5,064 nt of DNA from Oscillospiraceae bacterium (GTDB lineage: Bacteria > Bacillota_A > Clostridia > Oscillospirales > Oscillospiraceae), in assembly GCA_017939025.1 (NCBI GenBank), contig JAGBAI010000040.1, forward strand, positions 1-5,064. Direction: 5' to 3'. A model generated the notes under the pieces. It was not told where the DNA came from and made no database searches. It saw only the letters and a list, made by a program, of their open reading frames with translations. Of the stretch, positions 4,975-5,064 are shown one piece after another (the stretch's first letter is position 1; every line of letters begins with the position of its first letter). Position numbers and translations under genes: made by a program.

Positions 4975-5008
4975 ATCGTGTCGGAGCGGCAGCTCCGGCA
5001 CGATTTTT
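4975..5008 (+). terminator. Strong rho-independent terminator (+)
   Basis: ATCGTGTCGGAGC (4975-4987), the GGCA loop, and GCTCCGGCACGAT (4992-5004) form a 13-bp stem with one T-G pair, followed directly by TTTTT (5004-5008). It would end any plus-strand transcript crossing the 4.5-5.0 kb region. It lies inside the open frame that begins with the ATG at 4960, which argues against that frame being a gene. Confidence 0.75.
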
Positions 5009-5064
5009 ATGTATTACAGAAGAGGATTCTCTTTCTGAAATTATTGAAGTTTCTCATACCAAAA

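Noticed and set aside
4960..5064. Open frame starting ATG AAA CAT and running off the window
   Set aside because: No ribosome site precedes it and a strong terminator lies inside its first 16 codons.

Overview
The window looks like an accessory catabolic island from a gut-type, endospore-forming Firmicute. Clostridia of the Oscillospirales/Ruminococcaceae kind fit best. The reasons are GC-rich coding sequence with strong AGGAG ribosome sites inside AT-rich spacers, a remnant of a small acid-soluble spore protein (SASP) gene, and a carbohydrate gene set typical of such genomes. The species cannot be fixed from sequence alone.

Layout. 1-125: an open frame, possibly the C-terminal tail of a recombinase. 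140-229: a SASP gene fragment with neither its usual start nor its usual end. 230-496: a non-coding leader with the promoter of the first complete gene. 497-2017 (+): a cytoplasmic GH79, heparanase-like beta-glucuronidase. 2026-2052: a hairpin that reads as a terminator on the minus strand. 2053-2214: an unexplained 162-bp element with 20-bp perfect inverted ends that resemble a tRNA T arm. 2230-2784 (-): a TetR-family regulator. 2785-3003: a divergent promoter region with one sigma-70-type promoter on each strand. 3004-4431 (+): a GPH-family (UidB/MelB-like) sugar symporter. 4432-5064: 633 bp with no supportable gene, but with at least five inverted-repeat structures, two good plus-strand terminators, and likely decayed mobile-element ends.

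How the genes work together. The three complete genes form a compact glucuronide-use unit. The symporter would import a glucuronide or glucuronic-acid-containing oligosaccharide. The signal-peptide-free GH79 enzyme would release glucuronic acid in the cytoplasm. The TetR protein would be the local switch. This parallels the E. coli uid system (TetR-family UidR, GH2 UidA, GPH-family UidB), with a GH79 hydrolase in place of the GH2 enzyme. The promoters of the hydrolase and the transporter share several sequence blocks in the same order and at nearly the same spacing, which suggests co-regulation. The recombinase-like tail, the SASP fragment, a 22-bp imperfect direct repeat on either side of the cassette and the repeat-rich right flank suggest that the cassette sits in a recombination-prone or mobile context.
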